Positions 18,108-27,531 of a stretch of 64,000 nucleotides of DNA are shown here, one piece after another; the stretch's first letter is position 1, and every line of letters begins with the position of its first letter. A program made the translations under genes and the position numbers. Location of the stretch: assembly GCF_005886805.2 (NCBI RefSeq), contig NZ_CP045429.1, positions 2,512,501 through 2,576,500 on the forward strand, read 5' to 3'. The DNA is from Pseudoalteromonas rubra. GTDB taxonomy: Bacteria; Pseudomonadota; Gammaproteobacteria; Enterobacterales; Alteromonadaceae. The notes beneath the pieces were generated by a model, which worked only from the letters and a program-made list of their open reading frames with translations, did not search any database and was not told the DNA's origin.

Positions 18108-19367
18108 ATGACTGACATTTCGACGATCCCCCTACCCGAGCCCATTAACTGGGATGACATCAGTTCTCTGGCAGAACTCCATATTGCGGGTCTGGATGGC
18201 GTTTTTCTTGAAAATCAGCTCAACCTGCTTTGGTACCTCGAAGCTCTCGCCGAAGTGTGCTCAGAAACCCATATAGCCCGACGTAAAGATATCGCTGCTT
18301 TCTGGCAGCCGTATCTATATCGTGAGCCAGGCTATACTCTGCAAAGCTTTTTTGCTCAGTGGTTAACTTACACACCGACGCCAGACAACCCAGGACAATA
18401 CATCGAGTATTGGGACTATCTGGTGAATACGGAGTCTGGCCTGAAACTCGCTAACGACGGCTATTTCAGAGGCTGGTTCCGGCAATTTCTAAACTTCCAT
18501 GGTGACTGGATAAACAGCACATCGTCCACCGGTACCTTGAGTGCGTGGATGAACTACTCTGGGACAGATCAGCACCCATTCAATATTAATCACTACGAAC
18601 GCCCGGACCCTCATAATCCTCAAGGTGGTTTTGGGTCTTTCAATCAGTTTTTCCTGCGTAACCTTAAGCCGGGGCAACGCCCTCTTTGCCATAGAGCCGG
18701 CGAGCAAGGAGTTATTGTTTCTCCCTGTGATGGCGGGGTCTTTTTCCTTGATAAGGGCGGTTATGAAATTAACGAAAGCCATGCCAATAACCACTATGTG
18801 CTGCCAGGAAAATCTGGCGATCGATTTAATTTGATAGACGCTATCCCGGGATATGGACGCTGTTTCATCGGTGGCCCATTACTGGATATCTTGCTTTGGT
18901 TTACCGATTACCACCACTTTCACGCCCCTGTTTCTGGTACTGTGATTGACCAGGGATTATATGAGGGCGCGTATAACTATGACTTTGATAACTTTAATCC
19001 TCGCCACCCCTACGACCCGTTACCGCCTAAAAATAGCGATAAGGCTGGTTGGTATCAAAAACTGGGTAAGCACCAGCGGTATGTTTGGGTGATAAAAACG
19101 CCCGACCTTGGGCTGGTGGCTATGATTGCCATTGGTTTTTGGGGCGTCGGGAGCATAGTGAATGCCATAGAAAATGGCGCTGAGCTGGAACGAGGTCAGT
19201 ATATGGGTCACTTTGGCTACGGAGGGTCATCAATTGTACTGGCGTTTGAACCCGGCAAAGAATATCAATTTAAAGTCGGTGAGCAACCTGTAAGAGGGCC
19301 AAATAACCCAACACAAATGCAAGTCAGAGGGTGTCTTGGCCGAGTTGTTCCCCCACTTGAATGGTAA
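18108..19367 (+). CDS. Phosphatidylserine decarboxylase-family enzyme
   Basis: A 419-residue pyruvoyl-dependent decarboxylase-like protein. The N-terminal 150 residues are the extra domain of stand-alone PSD-related proteins. The core starts at GFGSFNQFFLRNLKPGQRP and has the ITDYHHFHAPVSGTV-type His segment (read here as TDYHHFHAPVSG). The self-cleavage site reads GGSS (residues 372-375) in place of LGST, so cleavage would make Ser374 the pyruvoyl group. This branch includes enzymes acting on free amino acids such as tryptophan, so the substrate need not be phosphatidylserine. AGGA precedes the ATG. Confidence 0.82.
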   Translation: MTDISTIPLPEPINWDDISSLAELHIAGLDGVFLENQLNLLWYLEALAEVCSETHIARRKDIAAFWQPYLYREPGYTLQSFFAQWLTYTPTPDNPGQYIEYWDYLVNTESGLKLANDGYFRGWFRQFLNFHGDWINSTSSTGTLSAWMNYSGTDQHPFNINHYERPDPHNPQGGFGSFNQFFLRNLKPGQRPLCHRAGEQGVIVSPCDGGVFFLDKGGYEINESHANNHYVLPGKSGDRFNLIDAIPGYGRCFIGGPLLDILLWFTDYHHFHAPVSGTVIDQGLYEGAYNYDFDNFNPRHPYDPLPPKNSDKAGWYQKLGKHQRYVWVIKTPDLGLVAMIAIGFWGVGSIVNAIENGAELERGQYMGHFGYGGSSIVLAFEPGKEYQFKVGEQPVRGPNNPTQMQVRGCLGRVVPPLEW

Positions 19368-19393
19368 CAGTGAACAGGTTGATATTCGGTCGC

Positions 19394-19428
19394 TATGCGC
19401 CTGATGCTTAAAAGCATCCAGGCGCATA
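19394..19428. terminator. Hairpin terminator after the PSD-like gene
   Basis: TATGCGCCTGATGCT and AGCATCCAGGCGCATA form a long stem with one bulge and a short A-rich loop, 27 bases after the stop. It lies between convergent genes and could end transcripts from both sides. Confidence 0.7.
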
Positions 19429-19453
19429 AACAATCGGGGATAATGTCTGGCCA

Positions 19454-19477
19454 TTCCCCTAACTCCGTGTAGGGGAA
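19454..19477. repeat. Short inverted repeat between convergent genes
   Basis: TTCCCCT and AGGGGAA form a perfect 7-bp stem with a 10-base loop, 31 bases downstream of the SDR gene on its strand. It is possibly a second terminator. Confidence 0.4.
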
Positions 19478-19507
19478 AAGACCTGCGCACCTCATTCCAT
19501 AGTAAAG

Positions 19508-20386
19508 TTATGAGCTTTGTTTTACTGTGAACATAGCGTCCATGCCGTAGGCAGCATAGATATGTTGCATGGCTTTTTCTCGCGCTTCGTTGACCGCTTC
19601 AATAACCGGGTTTAAGCCCGAGCCATCCACTGTGGTTCTGAACGGGCGCTCAGACACCTCTGTTTGCAGCAGCGCCAGTACCGCGTCTGCGACCATTTGC
19701 GGGCTGGGTGCATTGTCTGCATCGTGACCTTGCTCTGTGCCTGCCCACATCTGCTCAGGCGCATCAGCATGCTCACCGTAGCTCTCGGTGACTGCTTTAT
19801 CGCTTGATCTCAGCAGGTTTGCACCAAAATCAGTACCAAATCCGCCCGGCTGCACGATTAAAGACTGAATACCGAACTGAGACAACTCTACACGATAGTT
19901 TTCTGCCAGACCTTCGACCGCATGCTTCGTTGCATTGTAAGAGCCCAGGAACGGCAATACGAACTGGCCTAAAATACTGGAAATCTGCATTAAGGTTCCC
20001 TGCCCACGTTGTTTCATATGTGGCAACAAAGCCCGCGTCATACGCTGCACGCCAAACACATTGATATCAAACACACGCTTAAAATCATCGATATCAAAGC
20101 TTTCCTGCCAACCAAGGGTACCTACGCCCGCATTATTGATCAGTACATCAATGTGCCCAGCCTGCTCAATTGCTGCTTTTACCCCTTGCTCCACACTTTC
20201 ATCGTTGGTCACGTCGATATCGATGACATAGATCCCTTTCGTCCTGAGCTCATTGGCAACCGAGGCATTGCGCCCTTGCGGGTCGCGCATGGTGCCCACT
20301 ACAGTAAAACCATTAGCCGCCAGTGTGTTCGCAATGAGGTAGCCAAATCCGCTGTTTGAGCCGGTCACTAAAACTGATTGAGTCAT
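19508..20386 (-). CDS. SDR family NAD(P)-dependent oxidoreductase
   Basis: A 292-residue classical short-chain dehydrogenase. TGSNSGFG at residues 8-15 binds the cofactor, NNAG is at 84-87, and the catalytic Ser (QISS, 136-137), Tyr150 and Lys154 (YNATK) are all present. The substrate is unknown. TGGAGA precedes the ATG. It lies 85 bases downstream of the DJ-1 gene on the same strand, opposite a LysR regulator, so both enzymes are probably controlled together. Confidence 0.92.
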   Translation of the reverse strand: MTQSVLVTGSNSGFGYLIANTLAANGFTVVGTMRDPQGRNASVANELRTKGIYVIDIDVTNDESVEQGVKAAIEQAGHIDVLINNAGVGTLGWQESFDIDDFKRVFDINVFGVQRMTRALLPHMKQRGQGTLMQISSILGQFVLPFLGSYNATKHAVEGLAENYRVELSQFGIQSLIVQPGGFGTDFGANLLRSSDKAVTESYGEHADAPEQMWAGTEQGHDADNAPSPQMVADAVLALLQTEVSERPFRTTVDGSGLNPVIEAVNEAREKAMQHIYAAYGMDAMFTVKQSS

Positions 20387-20471
20387 ACTATTCTCCAGAA
20401 TTTTCTAAAATCTTGTTTGTCAGGCACCACAAGAACACTTGCAGTGCGCTTACCTTTCTTTGCCGTAGCGG

Positions 20472-21317
20472 TTATTGATCAAGTTGCTTAAGTAATGCTA
20501 ATGCCACACCAGTGGACGATTTGTTGTTCTGACCGGTGATCAATTCGCGGTCAACCACAACATGTGGGTGCCAGTCTTTTTCACCGCGAGAATAGTCACC
20601 ACCGGCTTTGGTCAGTGCATCCTGTGGCCAATAGTGGAGTTCGTCACCGCCAAGGTAATATTGTGTTGCAACGGCTTCTTCAGAGTTACTGAATGTGGTC
20701 ATGCGATACCCCTCATACACCCAGCCGTCTGAGGGTTTGACATTCCTACCCGACTTCATAGCTATCTCAAACTGAGCGGCATTTGGCAGTGCCGAAAGCA
20801 ACGCCACCGGACCATGGCACACTAAGCCGGTGGGTTTTTTCTGGGCATTGAAGTGACGTAAAAACTCGCCCAGTTGCGGGTTTGCTACCAAATCGCCCAA
20901 AGGTGCATGACCGCCCGGCACAAATACCGCGTCAAATTTGTCGATACCGATTTGCTCTATGCGAGCAAAGCTGACAACCGGACTGTCGGTCTTATCATCA
21001 ATTTTAAGCTGATTAAATAACGCTTTGTGCGCCTCATAGTTCGCCTTGCTGACGTCCAGGAAGTGGTCTGGCGTATCAGATACCGGGTCCAGTCTGGGTG
21101 CCATGCCCTTTGGAGAAGCAAACGTCAGTGTATGACCTGCATCCAGGAATAACTTAACCGGTTCCATCAGCTCGTTCAGATAAACGCCTGTTTTGTAGTC
21201 GTAACCGTTTTTAAGTGTCATTTGCGCGGTATCCGACATAACCACGAGGATCTCATCGGCCAGAGTCAGTGGGCTTGCAATTAATGCTGTTAGTGCTGCG
21301 AGTGTTTTTAATTTCAT
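20472..21317 (-). CDS. Exported DJ-1/PfpI family protein
   Basis: A 281-residue DJ-1-superfamily protein with a signal peptide ending near ADE (about residue 22). The nucleophile elbow GLVCHGP has the conserved Cys (about residue 167), and FDAVFVPGGHAPLGDL is the typical preceding strand-turn. HchA-like large DJ-1 proteins act as glyoxalases or chaperones. Export to the periplasm is unusual for the family. AGGAG lies 6 bases before ATG 21317, better than the abutting ATG 21323. It is divergent from lysR. Confidence 0.87.
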   Translation of the reverse strand: MKLKTLAALTALIASPLTLADEILVVMSDTAQMTLKNGYDYKTGVYLNELMEPVKLFLDAGHTLTFASPKGMAPRLDPVSDTPDHFLDVSKANYEAHKALFNQLKIDDKTDSPVVSFARIEQIGIDKFDAVFVPGGHAPLGDLVANPQLGEFLRHFNAQKKPTGLVCHGPVALLSALPNAAQFEIAMKSGRNVKPSDGWVYEGYRMTTFSNSEEAVATQYYLGGDELHYWPQDALTKAGGDYSRGEKDWHPHVVVDRELITGQNNKSSTGVALALLKQLDQ

Positions 21318-21379
21318 GTTCATCTCCTGAGATTTGATGACCTGTGTTCTTAACTTGGGTCTAGAATAAGCCGCCCCAC

Positions 21380-21391
21380 TTCATTAATGAA
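21380..21391. promoter_or_regulatory. Palindrome in the LysR/DJ-1 divergent promoter
   Basis: TTCATTAATGAA is a perfect 12-bp palindrome, followed by ATTAAT again 3 bases later. It lies midway between the divergent genes, where LysR proteins usually bind. This is an operator candidate only. Confidence 0.4.
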
Positions 21392-21437
21392 ATTAATTGC
21401 TCTAATATAGTCATGAATATGAATAATACCGAAAGAG

Positions 21438-22358
21438 ATGAGCATGAGTAACATTTCAGATATCGAGCTAAATCAGCTACGCCTGCTTCAGCTGATTTTT
21501 GAAACTAAAAACCTGACTCGGGCAGGAGAGCGCGCGGGTCTGACGCAGTCGGCGGTCAGCCACACACTGAAAAAACTACGCCACAGCTTTAATGATTCAT
21601 TGGTGATCCGTCAGGGCAACAAATTGATCCTGACACCACGTGCGGAATATCTGCAATCACAGCTCAGTCGCTGGCTCAATGACTTTGAACGCCATATCCT
21701 CTCCCAGGAGCAGTTTGAGCCAGCGCACTCAAGTCGCACCTTTTTTATCGCCACCAGCGACCTGGTCGAGCAGTCACTGGCTCCAGTTCTGATCCCTCAC
21801 CTGAGCAAAGTTGCGCCAAATATTCAGGTGGTCTTTGCCAAGCTCGATAAACGCGGTTTTGCCAGTCAGATAGAAAGTGGGGAAGTAGACTTCTCAATCA
21901 GCGTGATAGAGTCCAGTCACCCTGCTCTGATGGTAACCACCTTATACAAAGACGACTATGTATCGATCGTCAGACATAACCACCCCTGCCTGGATTCTGC
22001 ACTCGATTTAGCAAGCTATTGTCGCTACCCGCATATTCTGGCTGGCACAGGGAAAGACATTCGGGGTACTGTGGATGACGCGCTGGGCAAGCTGGGACAT
22101 ACCCGAAAAGTACAATACAAAGTCGCTAACTTCTCCAGCGCGCCTTATATTGTTGAAACCAGTGATGCGATCTTTACAGCGCCACGTAAGTTTGTGGCTG
22201 CCATTCAGTCCAAATTTAATATTGCTGAGTTTGAGCCTCCCTTGTCGGTGCCCCCTTTTTCAATGAAAATGTACTGGGATATCCGCAATAAAGACGATCA
22301 GGCAAGCCGCTGGTTCCGCCAGGAAATTATCACTGTTGCCCGTAATACTGCACCCTGA
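21438..22358 (+). CDS. LysR family transcriptional regulator
   Basis: A 306-residue LTTR. The N-terminal helix-turn-helix is clear (NQLRLLQLIFETKNLTRAGE, then GLTQSAVSHTLKKLR), and the remainder is a periplasmic-binding-protein-like effector domain starting near residue 95 (RTFFIATSDLVEQSL). It is of the NodD/PcpR/LeuO-like subgroup by its motif order. It is transcribed away from the DJ-1 and SDR genes, which is the usual layout of an LTTR and its target. The inducer is unknown. Confidence 0.93.
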   Translation: MSMSNISDIELNQLRLLQLIFETKNLTRAGERAGLTQSAVSHTLKKLRHSFNDSLVIRQGNKLILTPRAEYLQSQLSRWLNDFERHILSQEQFEPAHSSRTFFIATSDLVEQSLAPVLIPHLSKVAPNIQVVFAKLDKRGFASQIESGEVDFSISVIESSHPALMVTTLYKDDYVSIVRHNHPCLDSALDLASYCRYPHILAGTGKDIRGTVDDALGKLGHTRKVQYKVANFSSAPYIVETSDAIFTAPRKFVAAIQSKFNIAEFEPPLSVPPFSMKMYWDIRNKDDQASRWFRQEIITVARNTAP

Positions 22359-22393
22359 ACAACAAGGGTATCTGGCTCAGTCAAAAAAGACTT

Positions 22394-22426
22394 AGCCTGA
22401 TATTTTTTATGAAAAATTATCGGGCT
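22394..22426 (+). terminator. Hairpin after lysR-type gene
   Basis: AGCCTGAT pairs with ATCGGGCT (one G-T pair), with an AT-rich inner part, 36 bases after the stop codon. No long T tract follows. Confidence 0.45.
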
Positions 22427-22633
22427 TAATCCGTCAAGACCTGTAATAGCTTGTAATGGTTTAGTGAGTATATTTGGTCCATTCTTTTCGCATACCGTTA
22501 CCACACACGCCCTTCGCTTTATGCGCCGGAGGGTGTACGTGTTCCCTTTGAAATAGCCCGTCGACATATTACTAACAACCAGCCCTGTGAAAAGCAAGTT
22601 GCTAAAAGTTGGCGTAAAAATAAGGACTATGCA

Positions 22634-23935
22634 ATGACTAGCAAGACACCACAATCATCCGTTCGCCCTTACCCGGAATTAAAAGACAATGAACCCACAG
22701 TCCCGCAATTTGGCGTGCTCGATAAACTGCATGGTACCTGGGTAAACTGGAAAGGTGGCCCCAAAGGCCTGCATACCACTCCCATGCCCTCTCCCGGTAC
22801 TTCTTCAGAAACCGTATTTGGGGTTTTTCATTTCAAATCACAGCAATACCGCGAACAGTTAACCTTTACAAAAGTGAACGCGCCGGTTCGTAACCGTGCA
22901 GGATCAAACGAGCAATTTAATGGCCCGGTAAAATATGAAACAGCCATCATAGATAACGATGGCGATCTGCAGCACTTTGAGAATGGCATGTACCTGTGGC
23001 TGGGCGACAACACTATGCCATGGGAAGAGAATGGCCAATATCAAAATCCACGCACTATGTTTTCTCGCCCCTCAACCGTTGAAACGGTTGCAGAAGATGG
23101 AGGCGTCCCTGTAATTGGTCCGGGCGAGCAAGGCCCTCAATTTGTTCCGCCCCATTCTATCTCTCGCTCAGGCGTGATCCCTCATGGCACGACGATCCAC
23201 CTGACGGGTAGCGTAACCAACTTTGACAAAGAAAAAACCCCTGATGCCCCTGAAAAACCGGAGATTGCAAAGCTTTGGGAGCAACCTTACTTGTCTATTT
23301 CTCCCACCATGGGCATTGATCCTGAGCGCGACCTGATCCCGGGCAGCCTGAAGAAGCCTTTCTGGACAAACCTGCCACGGGATGAGCAAAGAGACTACCC
23401 AGGTCAGCCTGAAGCACATCAGGGCGTCAACAGTGCACGCGCCTACTTCCTGAATATTTTTAACTACGATAAGTATGGCGCAAAGTTCCCCTACACTGTC
23501 CAGCCAAATCTGTTACTTTCAGAGTTCAATGAGGCATTAAACTTCAAAAGCTATGATCTGATCGAGTTAGACAGCCAGCACGATACCGGAGTGCAAGGCG
23601 CTACCGTGAACAATGTCATGATTGAACGCTACTGCCGTGTGGTTCGCATGCGCCATCGCATGTGGCTCGAACAGATCATCATTCAGGACGAAACAGGTAA
23701 GGACAAAATCATCGATCAATTACAGTATGAGCAAATCGTAGATTTTGAATTTATGTTTGGTGCCAGTGGCGAAACCACACAGTGGCCGCATATTCAGGTC
23801 AACACCTTAAGACGTTTGGAAGATATTCCAGAAAATGAGCGTTATGACGCCATCGAGTTGCCGGAAGAAGAAGAGGAAGAGCCTGTGACCAAACCCAAAT
23901 CACAGGTGCACCACATGAACCACAAAGCCAAATAA
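22634..23935 (+). CDS. Conserved hypothetical protein, possibly heme-binding (nitrobindin-like) fold
   Basis: A 433-residue protein without signal peptide. The segment LDKLHGTWVNWKG followed by strand-rich stretches (SSETVFGVFHFKSQQYREQLTF) resembles the opening of FABP/nitrobindin-like heme-binding barrels, and the C-terminal half has MIERYCRVVRMRHRMWLEQ. The tail is acidic (EEEEEE) and then His/Lys-rich. I cannot name a family firmly; the heme suggestion is weak. AAGGA lies 7 bases before the ATG. It is a single gene closed by a hairpin. Confidence 0.6.
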   Translation: MTSKTPQSSVRPYPELKDNEPTVPQFGVLDKLHGTWVNWKGGPKGLHTTPMPSPGTSSETVFGVFHFKSQQYREQLTFTKVNAPVRNRAGSNEQFNGPVKYETAIIDNDGDLQHFENGMYLWLGDNTMPWEENGQYQNPRTMFSRPSTVETVAEDGGVPVIGPGEQGPQFVPPHSISRSGVIPHGTTIHLTGSVTNFDKEKTPDAPEKPEIAKLWEQPYLSISPTMGIDPERDLIPGSLKKPFWTNLPRDEQRDYPGQPEAHQGVNSARAYFLNIFNYDKYGAKFPYTVQPNLLLSEFNEALNFKSYDLIELDSQHDTGVQGATVNNVMIERYCRVVRMRHRMWLEQIIIQDETGKDKIIDQLQYEQIVDFEFMFGASGETTQWPHIQVNTLRRLEDIPENERYDAIELPEEEEEEPVTKPKSQVHHMNHKAK

Positions 23936-23947
23936 CATAACCTGGTT

Positions 23948-23986
23948 TAGCGCGATTTCTGAAAGGCTTAGACAGCAATCGCGCTA
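23948..23986 (+). terminator. Hairpin after the 433-residue gene
   Basis: TAGCGCGATT and AATCGCGCTA form a perfect 10-bp stem with a 19-base loop, 12 bases after the stop. No T tract is seen. Confidence 0.55.
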
Positions 23987-24359
23987 CATCACTTACATCA
24001 TGTAACTTTTCAGCCCAACACTCTTCATCTTCATTGTTAATCGCAGCAAACATTTTCACCAGTTAAGTGCAGTCTTTAACGACCTGTCTGTATAGAAGCA
24101 CCATTTCAGGTCTACAGCGACTCCTATTATCCATGTTAACCGGGTAAAAAAACGCCCTGCACGTTGCTGAATACGAACAACCAGCCTAAAAATACGAACA
24201 TTTAATGAGCAAGAAAAAATAAATAAGTAATAAATTACTATTTTGGCATGCATACTGCTTATGAATTGCTACTGCTCAATCAGGCAGTATTAAAAACTAA
24301 CCCGTGGCTTTGAATACGGAGCCACAGACAATTCATTTTTTCCTAAGGAGTAGAGTAAA
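23987..24359. other. Intergenic region
   Basis: About 370 bases, AT-rich near 24180-24250. It holds the promoter of the next gene; AAGGAG lies just before ATG 24360. No gene is seen. Confidence 0.4.
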
Positions 24360-25106
24360 ATGAAACAACTTTTAATTTCCACCGCCCTTCTGGTTTCTGG
24401 CACTTTCTGTTTTTCCTCTCACGCCAGTAATTTAGACCCTGAACTTCAAACCAAACTGGACGACACGTTTTACCTGTATGACTCCGGGCACTACCAGGAA
24501 ACACTGGACAATGTTCAGTGGCTGGTCAAAAAAGGGGTTGCAGTAGACTACGATTTCTATGGCTACCGATTGGGCGTGGTTTTATCACTTTGGCGCAACC
24601 TGGCGCAAGATTTTGAGCCAGCGCGCATCAGCTTTAATCGATTCCTTGAATCCAGTGTCCAGAAGGCCGTGAATTCACCACAAAACTGCGCTGCTTTTGA
24701 CGATGCCCGTTCAATGCTCAGACTTCAGCACCGTGTTACCGACATCATTGCTACGTTAGAAGAGAAAGAAGCTGCACATCCTCAGGTATGGTCGCGCTGC
24801 TGGGATGACACCGCCACACTTGATGCTGTGGAGCAGACTTCCAAGCCTCTGATCGACGCCTATATTGGCGACCTCTCTGATCACTTCGCTACTCACTATA
24901 TTCCCAATATCGAGCAGTATTACAACCAGTGTTCAACAGAAGGAGATTACCGTGAAGCTTGTCAGGACGGCGTGAAAGAGTATCTGACATCAGTCTCAAA
25001 CGCATTCAGACACGCAGCCATGACCCATTATGGCCTGAATGAAGCCGGTCAGGTCGGCGGTTTAACACTTTCACTGTTACTGAAGTGGCAAGAGCAAAAT
25101 AACTAA
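24360..25106 (+). CDS. Exported hypothetical protein, 248 residues
   Basis: A signal peptide (MKQLLISTALLVSGTFCF...SHAS, cleaved near residue 23) precedes a helical, soluble domain. Segments such as DDTFYLYDSGHYQETLDNVQWLVKK look like TPR-type helices. Several Cys (QNCAAF, SRCWDD, NQCS, EACQDG) could form disulphides in the periplasm. No family is recognised. A strong AAGGAG site precedes it, and a 24-bp palindrome follows the stop. Confidence 0.6.
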   Translation: MKQLLISTALLVSGTFCFSSHASNLDPELQTKLDDTFYLYDSGHYQETLDNVQWLVKKGVAVDYDFYGYRLGVVLSLWRNLAQDFEPARISFNRFLESSVQKAVNSPQNCAAFDDARSMLRLQHRVTDIIATLEEKEAAHPQVWSRCWDDTATLDAVEQTSKPLIDAYIGDLSDHFATHYIPNIEQYYNQCSTEGDYREACQDGVKEYLTSVSNAFRHAAMTHYGLNEAGQVGGLTLSLLLKWQEQNN

Positions 25107-25121
25107 TTTGCTCACCTTTGC

Positions 25122-25145
25122 GTAGAGGCAATTAATTGCCTCTAC
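25122..25145. terminator. 24-bp perfect palindrome
   Basis: GTAGAGGCAATT and AATTGCCTCTAC form a perfect palindrome followed by TTT, 16 bases after the stop of the 24360 gene and before a convergent gene. It is a likely bidirectional terminator. Confidence 0.65.
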
Positions 25146-25218
25146 TTTAAAAGCGGCAAGTATTTTCCCCTTCTCTCCTGACAGGGTCAGTTCACTGCCT
25201 CGCCACCGTGTTACCACC

Positions 25219-26328
25219 CTAACGCTTATCTAACACCTCTATCATGGCCTCAGCCACCGCCACTGAAGACAAATAATTTTGTCCGGTGATCAATCTGCCG
25301 TCAATTTCAACAAATGGTTTGTTCCGTTCACCATGTAAAAACTCGCCCCCTCTGGCTTTTACTCGCTCACCGATAAAGAATGGGAACGCCTTAAGATACG
25401 GTGCGCCCTGTCGTTCAAAAGATTCCGGATAGCCACTAACACGTTTATTGGCCACCAAATACGCACCCGACTTCAGTTTTAAATTCACAATACCAGCGGT
25501 ACCATGACAGACCGCAGAAATAATGCCATTATTTTGCTCGTACACCGCCATGGCGATGGCCTGGATCTGAGGGTGCTCAGCGACCTCGTACATAGCATTG
25601 CTTCCCCCAACATAATGCACGGCATGATATTGTGACGCATCAACCTGCTCCGGTGCCAGGCTGTGACCAATTGCATACATGAATTCAGGGTCGTACAAAT
25701 ACTGTTTGTGGATCGGCACAGACGTATTCACGTACGCCAGGCTCAATGCTCCCCCTCGGGTACTCATAAAATCCACCGTATATCCGGCTTTAATAAACGT
25801 GTCATAGGCGTACACAAGCTCAGAAAAACTGGTTCCGGCGGGCAGCTCTGTATCGCCGTGAAAGCTGGCACTCGATGCAATAAAGAGGATTTTTTTATTT
25901 TTATATTGAATAGTTTGCTCCGTCGCGGTTTTACCAACAATCTGCCATTTCCCGGCTATCTGTTTAAGCAGAATATGATCGATATATGCCTTGTAAGGAG
26001 GCGCTACGGTGATTTTTAGCCGCGCCATGGCGATGTCACCGTCGATTTTAAGCGAAAGCACTTTCCCCTGACGTTGTTTATCACTTTTACGATCAAACCA
26101 ACGCGCATACTGCCCGGCTGTCACCGTCCAAAATGGTTTTGTATCATGGGACAGCAACAACTGTGCTTGCGGATGAAATGCGTTTTTGATGCGCACAGGA
26201 TCACTCTCGCGTGTCCCCTGTAAGTAGTCGTTTAAAGCATGTAAGACACCCGCTTTATCCGACGCCAGACTATGTCCAGAGTTTATCAAGCATAGCAAAA
26301 TCAGGACGTATCTAAGACAGGTTTTCAT
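25219..26328 (-). CDS. Exported fusion of an NTF2-like domain and a DJ-1/PfpI domain
   Basis: A 369-residue protein with a signal peptide (to about residue 23). Residues of about 25-135 form an NTF2-like/lumazine-binding-type domain (VLHALNDYLQGTRESD, then MARLKITVAPPYKAYIDH). After KNKKILFIASS comes a DJ-1 domain with the elbow AVCHGTAG and the tail RLITGQNYLSSVAVAEAM, which parallels the 20472 protein. The catalytic Cys is kept. CGGAG supports ATG 26328. It lies 81 bases downstream of an AraC regulator on the same strand. Confidence 0.82.
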   Translation of the reverse strand: MKTCLRYVLILLCLINSGHSLASDKAGVLHALNDYLQGTRESDPVRIKNAFHPQAQLLLSHDTKPFWTVTAGQYARWFDRKSDKQRQGKVLSLKIDGDIAMARLKITVAPPYKAYIDHILLKQIAGKWQIVGKTATEQTIQYKNKKILFIASSASFHGDTELPAGTSFSELVYAYDTFIKAGYTVDFMSTRGGALSLAYVNTSVPIHKQYLYDPEFMYAIGHSLAPEQVDASQYHAVHYVGGSNAMYEVAEHPQIQAIAMAVYEQNNGIISAVCHGTAGIVNLKLKSGAYLVANKRVSGYPESFERQGAPYLKAFPFFIGERVKARGGEFLHGERNKPFVEIDGRLITGQNYLSSVAVAEAMIEVLDKR

Positions 26329-26409
26329 GGTGTTTCTCCGGTTAACGAATTTCACCTCACCTTAAAACATAACCTTATAAAACAAGCTCCTGAATTATAA
26401 TTTAGGTAT

Positions 26410-27438
26410 TCAGCATGATAATTTGCGAGTCTGTTGCGCGCGAAACTGACTCGGGGTCTGACCTGCGTATTTCTTAAATGCGGTGTAAAATGTCGAGCTG
26501 GCATTGAAACCACATAATTCCGCAAGGTGTTCCATCGTCAGGCTTTGCTCTTGCAGCAAAAGTGACTGAGCATGCTGTACCCTGTAACGATTAATAAATT
26601 GATTATAATTACAACCATAATACTGGTTTAAAAACTGTGACAACTTGGTGTGACTGACCCCCAAGCGTTTGGCCAATCTGGGTAATGACATACCAGGGTC
26701 GGTAAACAACAACTCTTCATCGAACAGTTGAGTTAATTTGGTTGATAGTTCATGGCTCTGCTGCGGCGATATCGGCTGCGCCGCGTACTTCTCTTTTGTT
26801 CGGCCTCCCCCCGAATAGACCACGATACTCAGATACAACACCATGGAAAATGACAAGGCCCCCATGATGTAAGACGTGTAAGCTGCAGTATAGTAAGCAA
26901 ACCAGATCAGCCAGCCGCCCCCCAGCACAACAACGGGCAGATCGCGCCAGTTTGGCGCATTTTGTCTTGACCATAAAGCGACCAATTTATGCCGATACAA
27001 CCAACTTGCCGCGATTAAATACCCAAACCAGGCATAACCTGAACCTCTGTATATCCAGGTTTGCCAAAGTTCCAGATTGCTATGATAGGGATAGATTGCA
27101 CCAGTGAAGACAACCACAAGCACCCAGCCTGCAAAATGCCATCGCAATATTGGGCTGTTTTTGTTCGGATTTAAGTTACGCACACAAAAAGAAAACAAGC
27201 TTGGACCAATCAGGCAGCATGCACTGAGCCCCAGTTGTAAGATGTCTTTACTGAGTCCGGGGCTAAAATAGAAAGCAATCGATTTGCCAATACGAATACT
27301 CAGCATCAGCAATAGCAGGGATAACCAGGGTGCCCCCGTTATCTCGCGTCGCTTGTGATAAATCCATGCGGCAAGTAAAACCCCGTTAAATGCACCCAGT
27401 GAGGCAAAGAAGAACAAAAAGTAGCGTGAGAATTCCAT
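26410..27438 (-). CDS. Membrane-bound AraC family regulator
   Basis: A 342-residue protein with about seven hydrophobic segments in the first 215 residues (from YFLFFFASLGAFNGVLLAAW to MGALSFSMVLYLSIVVY), then a cytoplasmic AraC/XylS domain. That domain has LPRLAKRLGVSHTKLSQFLN and LAELCGFNASSTFYTAFKKY, ending TPSQFR. This 7TM-AraC layout suggests direct sensing of a membrane or periplasmic signal. The neighbouring DJ-1 fusion is the likely target. No clear ribosome site is seen. Confidence 0.88.
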   Translation of the reverse strand: MEFSRYFLFFFASLGAFNGVLLAAWIYHKRREITGAPWLSLLLLMLSIRIGKSIAFYFSPGLSKDILQLGLSACCLIGPSLFSFCVRNLNPNKNSPILRWHFAGWVLVVVFTGAIYPYHSNLELWQTWIYRGSGYAWFGYLIAASWLYRHKLVALWSRQNAPNWRDLPVVVLGGGWLIWFAYYTAAYTSYIMGALSFSMVLYLSIVVYSGGGRTKEKYAAQPISPQQSHELSTKLTQLFDEELLFTDPGMSLPRLAKRLGVSHTKLSQFLNQYYGCNYNQFINRYRVQHAQSLLLQEQSLTMEHLAELCGFNASSTFYTAFKKYAGQTPSQFRAQQTRKLSC

Positions 27439-27531
27439 TGTTATGATTATTAGGACACAGACCCTGCCACTATCGCATATCAGCCAGATAACGCCAAGGA
27501 TACACTTCTTTGAGTCATAACAAACCGAACG

